Assembly: GCA_958430865.1 (NCBI GenBank) | Contig: CAUDNR010004556.1 | Span: 42,358-104,125 of the forward strand | Source of the DNA: Entrophospora sp. SA101 | Lineage: Eukaryota; Glomeromycota; Glomeromycetes; Entrophosporales; Entrophosporaceae | Length of the DNA: 61,768 nt | Direction: 5' to 3' | In this document: positions 47,985 to 59,600 of the stretch, in pieces | How the letters are laid out: each line of letters starts with the position of its first letter | Position numbering within the stretch: position 1 is the stretch's first letter | Notes under the pieces: generated by a model | What the model saw: the letters and a program-made list of their open reading frames with translations, nothing else | The model's database searches: none | What the model was told of the DNA's origin: nothing | Made by a program: the position numbers and the translations under genes

Positions 47985-50700
47985 GTCTTCACAAGTACTC
48001 CTAACGTAAAGGTCCCGGTTTTTCGGCTTTGATAATATCTCGGCCTCCCTTTTTACACGTTAGGTTTATCTCTTACCACATAATAATCTTTCGGCATAGT
48101 TTATACTATGGCGGAACTCCCAGCTTTCATCCGCAGCTCGGTGTAAAGATCATACACCAAGGTTGCCATGTCCCTTACCCTGTTCATAGTATAAATTACA
48201 CTACTCTTCTTTTCAAGCTTCCACTCCAAGAGCAGGTTTACGTTTTAACTCTCGCCAGCCTTCTGGTCTGCTACCATATAGCAACCCCTAAGCCTATATG
48301 AGACTCGATCGGATCGGATAATAAATCCTCCATTACGATGTCCTTTTACATGAATATTGGAACCAGGCTCCCTTACCTAGGGTACACTTGGCCCACATTT
48401 ATACCGGGGCCTGCAGGACCTGTTGCCCGTAGGATTATACCAATATCCACATCGAAACGTTCTTTCAGATTTACTTCTCCTCACTCCTCTAATCCCCTTA
48501 ATGCAAAGGGTCTTGGTATGCACTTAACCTTTGACGCAGAAGTTTCCACTTGAAAAGGCCGTAGATTAACATAGGTGAAGCGGATAATTCTCCATTCACA
48601 ATTACATTAGCTCCCAAGCTTTTCAACCTTACCGTCCACACGTACGGCAAACTTTTAAAGCTCTCAGCATCACGTTTGGGTCGCGAACCCTCGTTAAGAA
48701 ACCGCGTGTTTCGCATGATGTTTACAAGGCGAGTTTTTCCCTTAGGAATTACCATTGATCTCTAAGAAATAGCACATTAATATCACGCGAGTCGGAGATC
48801 ATTCTCTCTAACAAGTCGTTGGTTTTCTCCACAACATAGGAGGAAGTTAGCGTAACAGTTTTGTCTTTTACCCCTAGGCAACTCGTTTTTATAGTATTGC
48901 GCTTTCAAACGCATGATAGTTTCGGCCCTCAAACGCCAATAACATTGGTTCACTAAAAGTGGGTCATATTCCCCTGCAGGAAGAATACTTAGCAACTTCT
49001 AGCTTAGCATCAGTCTGGCATGATCGGTATATCCCACTACCATACATGATCGGCAATCCCACTATAAAAACGGCGAGGATCTCCCATTACCACTTTCGTG
49101 GGGCTAGCTCCACACCTCCCAGGGCTAGGCCAGGTTGTACCAGGATAAGGTGATCACACCCTAAACATTACACAAAACTGTTTGGGTCCAAAATCCTACA
49201 TTGCTTTGATTAGCTTTCGTTGTGATATTAAATCAACTTCATCTGTACCAGATTCTACGCAACCCAATACCACATTGGGATTAAGCAACGAATCCGGCCC
49301 TGGAATCCATTGTTCATTCCAAACAGTTCGCAAGTGTTCTTTTTAGGAACTCCGAAACCTTGTGGATTACTAAAGGTGAATTTTTGTTAGTGAACTAACT
49401 AACTACCCTTTCAGGCGTCTGTCGACTATATCTTAAGCGGTCAGTAAATCCATGTCACCATGGACATCCTTTCAGAGCTCAAACTCAAAGTAAGAGTTAC
49501 AGGATGCTGCCCACCCACTACCGTTTAGTCTGTGAACTGCACCGTCGGGCACTCTAAGAGTCTCACCCAGGCGGTTTGGCTGCCGATTTTCCATTCTGTC
49601 TTTTAACAGAGACATATTATTTAGACCGTCCCTCTCGTCAAGACGCTGCATGATAGGATCCTACTCTATCATTAATCTTAGCCACGCAAAGCGGAAGCAA
49701 GGATTGATACATTCTTAAAACCAGAGAGTGTTTCTGACCTACTAATGATACCAACACACTCCTGAAGGCATCAATTTCGATTCAAGCCTAAACACCTTCA
49801 CATAATATGTCCATAAGCTAATAGGATGACGTACCACCCGAAATGAATACGCCTCTGCTCCCCGCAGCTCCTATGTCGCCTTAAATCCCTTGGATTATTA
49901 CCATCCACTGGCATTTATACCAGCTGCTGCAGAGTGGCTTTCGCCCCTCCCGCGGTACCTTGGGCTTTAGGAACTTCCGGCAATTTGATAGTGTCGCAAC
50001 TCAATGAGTGTGCATAACTTTCCATTTCGCAATTGAGGAGGTATGAAACTCCGGCTGCGTTCTCTTAACGCCGCATGCGGGCAATATGTTATACATTCAT
50101 AAGAGTCACTTACTCTTAGTTGGATTTTAGGTAGGTCCACTGGTGGTCGTTTAGTGCCTGCCCACCTGACAGGACTTTATCGCGTCAATTATGTTACCAT
50201 AAAAGCAGCTCCCACCATTTCAGTGTACCTACAACCTTATTAATTTTCACTAATAAGGAAATTTTCCCAAGAGTACAATCCACAATCCTAGTTTCTTATA
50301 CTAGGACATGTAAATAATGTATGGTCCCATATTTGGAACTGCGCCTCCCCTGGATACTCCGTGATGGCTTAATTACTTCTTTACTTCTGCCCTATAATTA
50401 GGTTAGTGACCACAATGTTCAATTCCAAGTGGTGTAAAGACTATCTTGAAGATTGTGGTCCTGTAGTAGTCGTCGTCAAAATGTGAGATCAAAATCCGTG
50501 TCTTACACAATTTTCTAGACTTAGTTAGAATAATGTTTATTTCGTTGTATGGCAGTATCCAAATGTCTTCTTAATAATTAATATCCACTGGCTTTTTCTT
50601 CTTTTTATATGACAGTAATAGCGTTTAAGCTATTAATACATAGTAGGGCAGTTTTATCTCCCGTCCGGTAATGTTTTCTCGACAGTTCTTTGTTATCTGC
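47985..50700 (-). other. GC-richer, hairpin-rich insertion carrying a group I ribozyme core
   Basis: About 2.7 kb differ sharply from all flanking DNA: near-balanced base composition, dense short hairpins (for example GGTGTAAAGATCATACACC; CCTAACGT..ACGTTAGG at 47999-48062) and no long A/T runs. None of the universal rRNA landmarks (530 loop, sarcin-ricin loop, peptidyl-transferase motifs) appears on either strand. On the minus strand a group IC1 intron core lies at 49424-49990. Downstream, at about 49160-48480, one frame is coding-like with scattered stops (SILPAGEYDPLLVNQCYWRL, then KGKTRLVNIMRNTRFLNEGS). The plus strand also has several open frames (48029-48301, 48338-48553, 48959-49153), as GC-rich structured DNA often does. 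Identity unknown: candidate host of a mobile group I intron, a structured RNA gene, or an integrated foreign RNA element. Confidence 0.6.
49424..49990 (-). ncRNA. group IC1 self-splicing intron core
   Basis: On the minus strand, in order: TATCAAATTGCCGGAAGTTC (P3/P4 entry; Tetrahymena-type introns have TCAAATTGCGGGAA) at about 49990; GGATGGTAATAATCC (P5/P5a) at about 49895; GGCAGCCAAACCGCC (Q-like, P4-P6) at 49570-49584; GCAGTTCACAGACTAAACGG (R element, P7 5' half) at about 49521-49540; and AAGATATAGTC (S element, P7 3' half) at 49424-49434. GACTA and TAGTC can pair as P7. Order, spacing and wording match nuclear rDNA-type IC1 introns, including GTAGTGGGTGGGC after R. Splice sites, P1 and the omega-G were not fixed, so intron limits are open. 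Confidence 0.8.
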
Positions 50701-50712
50701 CTAAGCTGGCAC

Positions 50713-51543
50713 TAAAGCTCCGAACGGTTCGGTTTGGCTAGATTTTCATATTTATATTATGAAAATTTCACTCTATCTGCAATGAATTTTCCGTTATAGA
50801 AGACGTTTGTTATACAGGCAGAGCTTGTTAAACCGAAGTCAACGTTTTTACAAAAAAAATCTTCAGTTTTAAAAAACCTTAATAAAATCGGCTTATAGAG
50901 ATGATTTTTAATAAGTAGATAATAAAAAAAATTGGTTTATCATGTGTATTTATTTTATCAAAGCATCGTCTTGTTGAGTTCTGAATGTAGAGAAAAATTA
51001 ATTATAAAAAAAGAATCAGGGAAGTCCATTATTATTATTATTATTATATGAACGGGTTTTCTCTGGGGGTACGGACTTAATTAATCAAAGGCGATGTAGT
51101 TTAGAGCCTAAAACAATAAGAATTTGTATGTGTTTAAAAAGCTGGTTGCGGCAATGAATTTGTTTTAATAAATAAATAATATAATTTGTAAACGGATCTT
51201 CGTTACCATAGTCGAACCTCGTTATAACGAAGTGTAACCTAATTAAATACATGTTATAACGACTTTTAACATTTTTGAAATCCGTTATAACGTGACTAAT
51301 AAATTTGTTATTATTATTATTATTATAACAGATTTTTAAATGTCTAAAATCCTTTATAACTTCATGTATATAGAAACAGGATCCTTCCAGCATTTTTACT
51401 TCGCAACACACATTCAGCCACAAGTCATTATAAGTTATTATGTTATGTTTATTTTTGCATAGTTAACGAATTTAGGATACCTGAAATTTTTGGTTCAAAT
51501 TTAAACCGAAAAACCGAACCGAACTGAACCGTTCGGAGCTTTA
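50713..51543. mobile_element. non-autonomous element with inverted ends
   Basis: TAAAGCTCCGAACGGTTCGG at 50713 is matched in reverse by GAACCGTTCGGAGCTTTA at 51526-51543, with further ACCGAAC repeats just inside each end. The 830 bp interior is AT-rich without a transposase. It contains a separate TAGTCGAACCTCGTTATAAC word (about 51212), typical of pogo/Tigger-type ends, suggesting nesting. The left end lies within 20 bp of the edge of the GC-richer block. Confidence 0.6.
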
Positions 51544-52129
51544 AATATTTATTTACTTACTTGTGTTGCTTTTGGCATTTTTATGAATGGAACAATAAAA
51601 TTTAGGATTTGAAAGATTATTTAATAATGATAAAAAAGAATGTGCATTTTAAGCTCTGAATAAGTGTTTACTCCAACATACAATAAACCAGTTATTGCAT
51701 GCATCACATGTCAATAATCACGTTAATAAAATTAACTAAAAAATTGATGAATGAATTAAATAATTGGCTTGTGGCACTGACGTGCCACAAGCCAATCAAA
51801 GAATGCCATTCTGATTTTTCCATTATTTATTGCATGCGTTATTATTATTATTATTATTGTTATTTATGATGATCGACATTATTTTTTTTTTGAGCCATTG
51901 TTTATTATTAAATATACCACGTGATTCCCCCTACCCTTAAGTAATTGAACAATCCATGATTCCAATAATGAATAAAAATAAAACAAATAAAACAAATAAA
52001 ATGAATAAAACGAATAATTCAAATAAAAAAACAAATAATTCAAATAAAACAAATAATTTGAATAGAACAAATAATTCGAGTAATAGTAAGGCGAATTAAA
52101 TTTTTAATTAGAATAAAACGAACTGAATT

Positions 52130-52420
52130 AGAATTTTTTAATCAAATAAACTTTTTAATTCGAATAAATTTTTTAATTCGAATAAACTTTTTAATTAGAA
52201 TAAAACAAACTGAATTTTTTAATCAAATAAACTTTTTTAATTCGAATAAACTTTTTAATTCGAATAAATTTTTTAATTCGAATAAACTTTTTAATTCGAA
52301 TAAATTTTTTAATTCGAATAAATTTTTTAATTCGAATAAATTTTTTAATTCGAATAAATTTTTTAATTCGAATAAACTTTTTAATTCGAATAAACTTTTT
52401 TAATTCGAATAAAACTTTGT
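52130..52420 (+). repeat. 19 bp minisatellite, promoter-proximal
   Basis: About 14 copies of TTTTTTAATTCGAATAAAC/T, ending 75 bp before the start codon at 52494. A related AAATAATTCAAATAAAACA array precedes it (51970-52090). The palindromic TTCGAA core recurs in every unit. Confidence 0.93.
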
Positions 52421-52493
52421 ATATATATTACGAATAGAAGCTCTAGATCAAATAACAAACTTCTTTTTTTCCTTTTTTTTTTAAAAAAAAATA

Positions 52494-54614
52494 ATGTCAC
52501 GCAAAATTAAAAGAACCAAAGAATATGCATCTGGAGAAACAACGAAAGTGTAAGTGTTTTAAGGATGGTGGTGGTTATCGCTCGCCACTTACCGTCACTC
52601 TAACTCAATATTTAATTTCTTGATGTAATTAGAAGCGGTGCTTTTGAACCTAAACCTTCAAGAATTCCAATTCTGAATAAGGTGAATAATATCAATTAAG
52701 TAGTGGGGGAAAGTTTCGAAATCACATCATCCTACTTATTACCACAATCATCCTCCTCACTGTTACTACAACTCTTTCCTTCACCACCACTATATATGCT
52801 CTTTATTCCCTCCAAATATAATAGACAAGATTAAAAAAAAAATTTTATAATGAAAATTAATTATCTAATAAATTTTTGTTGAATTTATGTTTTCAAGACA
52901 TATTGCGGGTTAACTGGATCTTATTTTGACGACCAAGAAATTCTGAATGCTTCTGTATTGGAAACAGATGAAACTGAAGCAGAAATCCATGTCAAAGTAA
53001 CTCCTAGTTGGGATAAATGGATATGGCCTTCTGGCATTTCAGGGAAAGAAGCTCTCCATAAAGCCAGTTCTGAAGCAGAGCATTCACTAATGTTAGTCTA
53101 ATTTAAACATTAGAGATATTTTTATATTTTCTTTTGTAAATACTTAAAAACTTTTAATTTTAGGCCAGAAAAATTTAATACAATAAGATGCGGAGGAGGA
53201 ATTGCATGCCCAAAATGGATTTCGGAAGATGACTACAAAATGATACAATCAATTTGGACACCTTTTGTATCATGTCTTGATGAAGAAGCACAGGAATTTT
53301 TAACAAAAATAATTTTAAATGAAGTAAGTTTTTTTTAAGTGGTTTAATTAATTTGTTATTTTATTTACATTTGTGATCTATAAGCAGCAAACCAAAGTCG
53401 AGATACGGACAACAATTTATTCTCCCCCAATTGTATTAAAAACGATGAAATCTGATAAACTCATTTTTTTTTCTCGGGTGATCAATCAATTGTGAGCATT
53501 TGTATATTAAACATACAAAAAATTTTTTTTCAGACACAACTAGAGTGGTGAACAACTAATGAGAATTTTTCTACTTGTTCATTGCAGTAACGAACTTGTA
53601 TTTCCTCCCAATTCAGTAATGTCGGGTGGAGATGCTTCTGAGGCCAGTTATGGTGGTTTTATCATCCACCCGACATTAATGTGGCTATTAGAAGGCTTAG
53701 AATCTCATGTTAAATATTTACCGTAAGTTGTCAATCCTGTATAAATATATGTATTATGTTTTCTCTGTATGATTGATTTTTCTCTACATTGACTGGTTTT
53801 TTTGCCTTTACAGTGGGGAAATAGCATTGGATTGTATAGACTCGTGCAGGTTACGATACAAACAATCGGATGTTTCACAACTCTGTGATGGGGTATTTAA
53901 AGTTGATAATCTAGAGCTTGCGCATTTAGAAATGAGTGGCGGGCATGGTTTGATTGATAAACCCCGCTCAACATGGGATCATGTAAAAGGATTCGTTGGT
54001 TGTTTGTATATGTTAGATGAATTAGCAAATAAATTTACAAATGGAAATCCTGTTCTTTTCTGTTCGATTAAAGTATTTTTTTTACATACACTTGGTAAGT
54101 GTTGGCTAGTTATTATTATTATTATTTTGACATTTTACATTAATTAACATAATATATTTATCTATAAAGAGGATCGTATGGAGCTATGGTCAATGATGAT
54201 GGTTTCAGCCGAAGTTTTCTTATTTGAACGTATAAAAAAAGTCACCGTTCCAGTATTATTTGATGATCGTGACAAATTATGTGATTATTTAGATTTGTTG
54301 TGGACATTCAAAGTAAGTAAATTATTTCATAAATGCTTGTGCTGATTGAAATAAAAATATTATACTGATGTATTGCATAATACAATTTAATATGTATCAA
54401 TTCTTTATCACAGATTAAACTAGAAGAAACTACTGAAATAATCAAGAAACTTCGGTCAGACCATATTTCCAATAGGTTCAACCCATCATCTATGGATCTG
54501 ACAGATTTAATACCAATCCAACCGCATATACCACAAAAAGACAAAGACAAAAAAGACGTTGAAGCCATAAGACCGACTAGCTTACCACATGGCACTAAAA
54601 GACCATTTATATAA
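52494..54614 (+). CDS. unknown protein, nine exons, 410 residues
   Basis: Exons, all in phase: 52494-52549, 52633-52681, 52898-53091, 53164-53323, 53534-53547, 53588-53722, 53814-54094, 54170-54312, 54414-54614. The fifth is a 14 nt microexon (ACACAACTAGAGTG) followed by a 40 bp intron; it is needed to join ILNE to CNELVFPPNS without a stop. The product starts basic (MSRKIKRTKEYASGE). It has a central globular part with several Cys, Trp and Gly (TPSWDKWIWPSG, IRCGGGIACPKWIS, GGDASEASYGGFIIHP) and a mostly helical second half (DHVKGFVGCLYMLDELANKF). The tail is charged (PQKDKDKKDVEAIRP). No signal peptide or clear membrane segment. I recognise no family; consistent codon texture and splice sites support a live gene. 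Confidence 0.75.
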
Positions 54615-56134
54615 TTTATTCATATTGAACAAACATTTTATTTTAAAAATTAAATTCTATTTTCATATTAATATACTGCTTTTAAATCAAGAAATAATAA
54701 GAAAATACATATTAGAATTAAGATAATGGAAGCTTGATTCAGTTGATGTAATTACTCTTTTGATAATTAATTAATTAATATATATAAAAGAATGAAATTT
54801 TATTGTGTCATGGTTCCTTACCAAATTATTGTAATTCTTGTGTGGATTTCGACATCTCGCGTAACGTTTTTCTTTTTTTTTTCTGTTTTTTCCCAATCTG
54901 CAATTTCGCCCGATTTTGGAAAATGTTTGTTCCACGGGAAATGTTCTGTTGTGAATGTTATATTCGTTTAACATTGAGACTGAGATTGAGATTGAGACTC
55001 AATTGATATTAAGTGCAGATACGTAACGAATCCGATTCTTCTAAACATTTTGTTTCTCAACTTTAGTAAACCGAATTTTTGGGGAAGGATGAGATCAAAA
55101 TCAAAGGGCGAAACTTTGTGGCTTGAAATGATTTCCAAATTGAAATTTGAACAGAAATATTTTCGTTTTCTAAAAATGACGAATGGTTATTTTTATCATC
55201 GCTGTGTCATGCGAATCCCGTTTTGCTATATATCTATTTATCATGTTTCGTGAAACCGAAAATTTTTGTTAAAAATGTCAGGGTTGAGCGAAGCAGATAC
55301 TTGACTGGAATGGAAGGAAATCGTGTTTCGCTTTAGATATTTTTTTTGCGTAATGACTACCGTTGTCTACCGATAGGTTTCCGTCTTTCTCCGACGTTTC
55401 AAACCGTTCAAAATGACCAAAACTGATGGCCTTGTCTTGGAGCCTTTACCTCAGATCGTCAATGACTTGTCGCACAACGTGAGAGTGGTACTAATGTTAA
55501 CATATTTTCTGGTCACGAGACCTAATTCAAAGCATCTTTTTACTATTACGTTTTATTTTGTTGTCATTACTATTATTTGTTATTATCGGTCAATTCAATG
55601 ATCGATAAATAAAACAATATGTACAAATTTTTTTGATTGTGCTTAATTAAAAAAAAATATTTGATTTCGACCATTTGAGGAATAGTGGATGATCTGAATT
55701 CATTTTTTATTTCCTTTCCGGAGAAATTTTTTTTTTTGAATAATTAATCTTTGCAGATGATCTTTCTTTTCTTTTTTTAATCAAGAAAAAAAAAAAGTAT
55801 TGTTGACTTTTTAAACAATCAGTTTGTTTGCATGAAGCTTGAAAAAAATTTTTTTATCGATCCAATTGACCTTTAATCTGGGGCGAATAAATAAACACGA
55901 GAACATAAGATTTTTAATTAAGAAAAAGAAAGTTTGGTTGGTTTTTTTTAATAATCGAAATTTGTAAATAACTTTTGATGTTCTTCTTTGCAAAGGATCT
56001 TTTTTTTTAATTAAGAGAAAAAAAGCTTAGTTGATTTTTTAACAATCGAAATACATAAATAACTTTGCAAAGGATTTTTTTTTTAAATTAAGGCTTAATT
56101 GATTTTTTTAAGGATTTTTTTATTTTTAACAATC
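54615..56134. other. intergenic, no supported gene
   Basis: Repeated AAAGCTTAGTTGATTTTTTA..ACAATCGAA-type units occur at about 55800-56140. Short frames (54803-55006, 55050-55253, 55413-55601, all plus) have no recognisable domain. Confidence 0.45.
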
Positions 56135-56618
56135 GATTTTGATTGGTCGATCAACAATTGCGTGTACCTGAACGGTCTCTCCTGCCTGTTATTATTTATT
56201 ATATGTAAATGTTTGAATCATGTGTTTTTATTATTATGATGCTATGAAACACTCGGCGCAGCGGTAATTTTATTTTTTGACTGACCATTTTGTATAACGT
56301 TGTATAACGATAAATGATTTCATGGTTTGAATGTGCTCACCATCTGTAAACTTGAATTTTATCTTGATTGCTTGAAGATGGACAGGGACGTCGTAGAAGT
56401 TTGAGTTCCTTGTGCTGAAATGGCTCGAGCGGAATTTCTCTACGAAAAAAAACGAAAAAAATGTGGGGATGGCTGTCCTATTTATGCGTTTTGAATTTAA
56501 TAAAATAGACTATTGTCTTGGCCTGAGTGATGTTATTTTTTTGCTCTTTGCGACGAAGGAGACGCAATTCAAACCCAACTTAAAATAAATGGATTTTTAT
56601 TCTCGCGTAGCAAAAGCT
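56135..56618 (+). repeat. inverted repeat, left copy (partner 58605-58935)
   Basis: Shares, in inverted order with 58605-58935: CAACAATTGCGTG, GAACGGTCTCTCCT, GGAATTTCTCTACGAAAAA, GGCTGTCCTATTTAT, AATAAAATAGACTATTGTCT and TTTTTATTCTCGCG. It is longer than its partner because of an insertion at about 56215-56335. Confidence 0.85.
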
Positions 56619-58604
56619 CGCATTGAGTTCTCGGTTGTAAGCTTTGACAATAAATAAATAAATAAATATTTTGCTCGACGCAACGATTAAAAATAATAAC
56701 AACAATATAATTGGCTAATTTTAATACTCCGAACAAACATATGATTGAGTCATGTGATGCCAAAGAATATCATCATGCTATAATGCTAATTTGTATTCCA
56801 CGAAACTCACTGTTACATCTCAGTTTAAAAAGCTTGTTAATATTAAAGGCATTATTTATCTCAATTCATCTATATAGGAGAGAATGCACAATTTTCTTTT
56901 TCCAAAGATTAATGGTTAAATCAGAAGGAATTGTTATGTGACTATATTTAGTGGTGTATGACCCGCGACCATATTTTATTTATTATTAATTAATTATTTT
57001 TAGAAAATAGATAGAAAATTCAACATCATAAAGTTTTAGTTGATATATTCCTGTAATTAATCATTAATTACTTTTAGTATGGTCAGAAAGAATTGTTATG
57101 AAACTATCAAATTAGTTATTATTTTATTATTAAAAGGTATTTATTTATTAATTCATTAATTTATTAATGAAAATGAAGATAATAAGTATTTATTTTTTAA
57201 TAATTAAATTTTTACATGCACAAACAATGAGAACCTAAGCTAACAAACATACAATGAGTTATAATTAAATTGTTGTATAATTCTGTAGTTCTAAATTTGG
57301 TAATGGTTTTATATATACCCAAATTCTTTTTTATAAAAAGGGAGTATTTCTGTTGATGATAAAAAGCAAATTTGAGTTTGAATAAATTCAGTTAATAAAA
57401 AGTCAAAAATAAAATAAAATATTTATTAAAAACAATATTTATTAAAAAAAATAATAATAATAAAAAATGAGTCACCATGTAATTATGCTATATAATGAAC
57501 AACCTAGCATTACTTCAATCACAACAAACACTATTCATCAAAACTTAAATCCTATTAATATTACCAACAACAATTTCAGTGGTAATGTGAATGTGAATGC
57601 GCAAAATGATAAATTGACTAGCGATCAGGTAATTTTTATTGTGGTTAACCTCATAACAACAGCAACAGCAACAGCTGCTGCAACAACAATGGTGATTGCA
57701 ATAACAGTATTGGTTATTAATTTATTAATTGTTTGTTTCTTCGTTATGATAAAAATAAGGTATTTTTAACTTTCTTTTTTCCGGCAAAATATATTGTTTA
57801 TAAATTTCTTTTTTTTTTAATGAATACATGTTTTATTAATTAAATTTACTCTCCAAAGATATTTTCTTTAACTATCTGTACTTTTACGAATTTTTTCTTA
57901 TGTATTTTTAATTATCTTTTTATGCAAAACTTTTTTCTTTTATATTCTACAATAGAATTAGAATCAAATTTAGTTAAACAGTCTGAATTAAATTTCTTTT
58001 ACAAGTTTCATTATTATTATTGTGAACGTTCAAAACCTTCACCTTCACCATAATCGTTGTCATTGTTATCATTATTATCTAAAGATTATGTAAAAAACTT
58101 CATATTGTCAATAAATTTGACCAATTATAAACTATCAGTTACAAAAAGATGCAAAGAACATCCGGTTGCCAGATCAACAGACACCGTCCACGTGCTAACA
58201 ATGTTTTGATATATGTAAGTATTAAATGACGTTATCCCTGTAAAAAACGGTTATTGCAATCCTTTTGAAGAAAAAGACTAAGTTTAGAGTGTCATAATAG
58301 ACAGAGTATTCATTATAATGGCTTAAAAGATACTGTTAAAATTTTTCGGCGAGATTTCAATCCTTTCAACTCTATTGAAATTTTTTAAAAAACTAAGATT
58401 TGACACATATTTATTTTATAATGTATTTAATTAAAAACCAAATCTACATACATAAGTCATGAAATTGTAGTGATTCTTATATTACGACCTTTGTATATAG
58501 CTTGTGTGAGAGGGAAGGGCTGGTTTATATAATAATAATAATATTAATATGTATAAAAAACAAATTAATGTTTTTTCACTTAAATCGTGTTACAAAACAC
58601 ACAT
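56619..58604. other. segment enclosed by the inverted repeats
   Basis: Contains a diverged copy of the GATCTGGTGGTGTA repeat family (56885-57115) and a possible small gene at 57467. The rest is AT-rich. No transposase or reverse-transcriptase motif found, so the structure is not obviously an autonomous element. Confidence 0.5.
57467..57769 (+). CDS. hypothetical protein with one hydrophobic segment
   Basis: A 100-residue ATG frame. The first half is polar and Asn/Thr-rich (HQNLNPINITNNNFSGNVNV). The second is a strong hydrophobic stretch rich in Ala, Thr, Val and Ile with a positively charged end (MIKIRYF), as in a tail-anchored protein. A GTAATTTT donor just after SDQ would instead splice out that part. 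No family recognised. It could be chance in an AT-rich region; the A-rich leader and polar start lend modest support. Confidence 0.3.
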   Translation: MSHHVIMLYNEQPSITSITTNTIHQNLNPINITNNNFSGNVNVNAQNDKLTSDQVIFIVVNLITTATATAAATTMVIAITVLVINLLIVCFFVMIKIRYF

Positions 58605-58935
58605 ACCGTGCCACGCGAGAATAAAAATTCAATTAAGTTGGGTTTTGCGTCTTCTTCGTCGCAAAAAGCAAAAAAATTACATCACTCGGGCCAAGACAAT
58701 AGTCTATTTTATTAAATTAAACATATAAATAGGACAGCCGTCCAAACTTTTTTTTGTTATTTTTTCGTAGAGAAATTCCTCTCGGGCTATTTCAGTGCAC
58801 GGAACTCAACTTCTACATTCGGCTACATGAAATAATTGTTCGTTATTATTATATATACAACGTTATTATAGGAGAGACCGTTCTGGTAACAAAATTTTTA
58901 ACCCACGCAATTGTTGATTGATTGACCAATTAAAA
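58605..58935 (-). repeat. inverted repeat, right copy (partner 56135-56618)
   Basis: Reverse-complement match to 56135-56618 over most of its length, with the shared words listed there. I judge it roughly three quarters identical by eye, with indels; the divergence indicates an old duplication. Confidence 0.85.
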
Positions 58936-59369
58936 TCGTGAATTTAAAAATAAAACATTTAATGTGGGTTTGATTCATTTTGTCAACAATCACTTCATGA
59001 ACAATTGTTTCAATAACAAATGGTTCGAATTTAAGAAGTTGGAAGCAACCATTTGAAATAGTCTAATAAATTAAATTGTACTACTCTAAAATGTATTTAA
59101 AGAGTTGATTTTCGACTTGGTTGAAGAATAACTCTCTTCCTAACTCTTCTCTTGATCATATATCTCGATATAATCAAAATAACCTTAATATAACGAATAT
59201 CAAAATGATTATAAACGCGATCAATTTAAGATATACGATCAAGAGGAAGCATGAACGATATATGAAAAAATCCAACAAATTTATTTAATAAAACAAAATT
59301 TACAACTCAAAAAAACTTTTTTTTGCATGTAATAAAATTCCATTATTAACTATTAACAATCTAATTATA

Positions 59370-59600
59370 TAGATCTTGACCGATCAAACCCACCTATATA
59401 GTTATTGAATAATTGATAATAATAAAACTTTAATTAATATATTTTACAAACAGCTTCGTAAATCTCGACTTTAAGACTTACTTTGATCAAACCCGCCTAT
59501 AATAAAACGTTAATTTTGGAAACTTGATTTGCAAATAGATCTTGACTTTAACACTTACTTCTACCAAGCCCGCCTATATAATTATTTGAATAATTGATAA
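59370..59600 (+). repeat. three diverged direct repeats (AAACCCGCCTATA)
   Basis: GATCAAACCCACCTATATAG, GATCAAACCCGCCTATAATA and ACCAAGCCCGCCTATATAAT recur about every 80-90 bp. Each is preceded by a TTGAC(T)TTAA..CTTACTT-like word and followed by a TTGAATAATTGATAA word (copies 1 and 3). Confidence 0.6.

Noticed and set aside
48000..50700. Nuclear 25S or 18S rRNA, or mitochondrial LSU rRNA, on the minus strand
   Set aside because: The hairpin-rich, GC-richer look suggested it, but universal landmarks (AGTACGAGAGGACC, GTGCCAGCAGCCGCGG, GGATAACTGGCT, LSU D1 start) are absent on both strands.
48000..50700. Group II intron with domain V (GAGCTGCGGATGAAAGC..GAGTTC near 48130)
   Set aside because: It has an AGC/GTT-like base and a GAAA loop but is 26 nt instead of 34, and no other group II hallmark is present; the group I elements explain the ribozyme signal better.
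51205..51400. Complete Tigger/pogo element starting TAGTCGAACCTCGTTATAAC
   Set aside because: Only one end is convincing; no matching inverted end found nearby.
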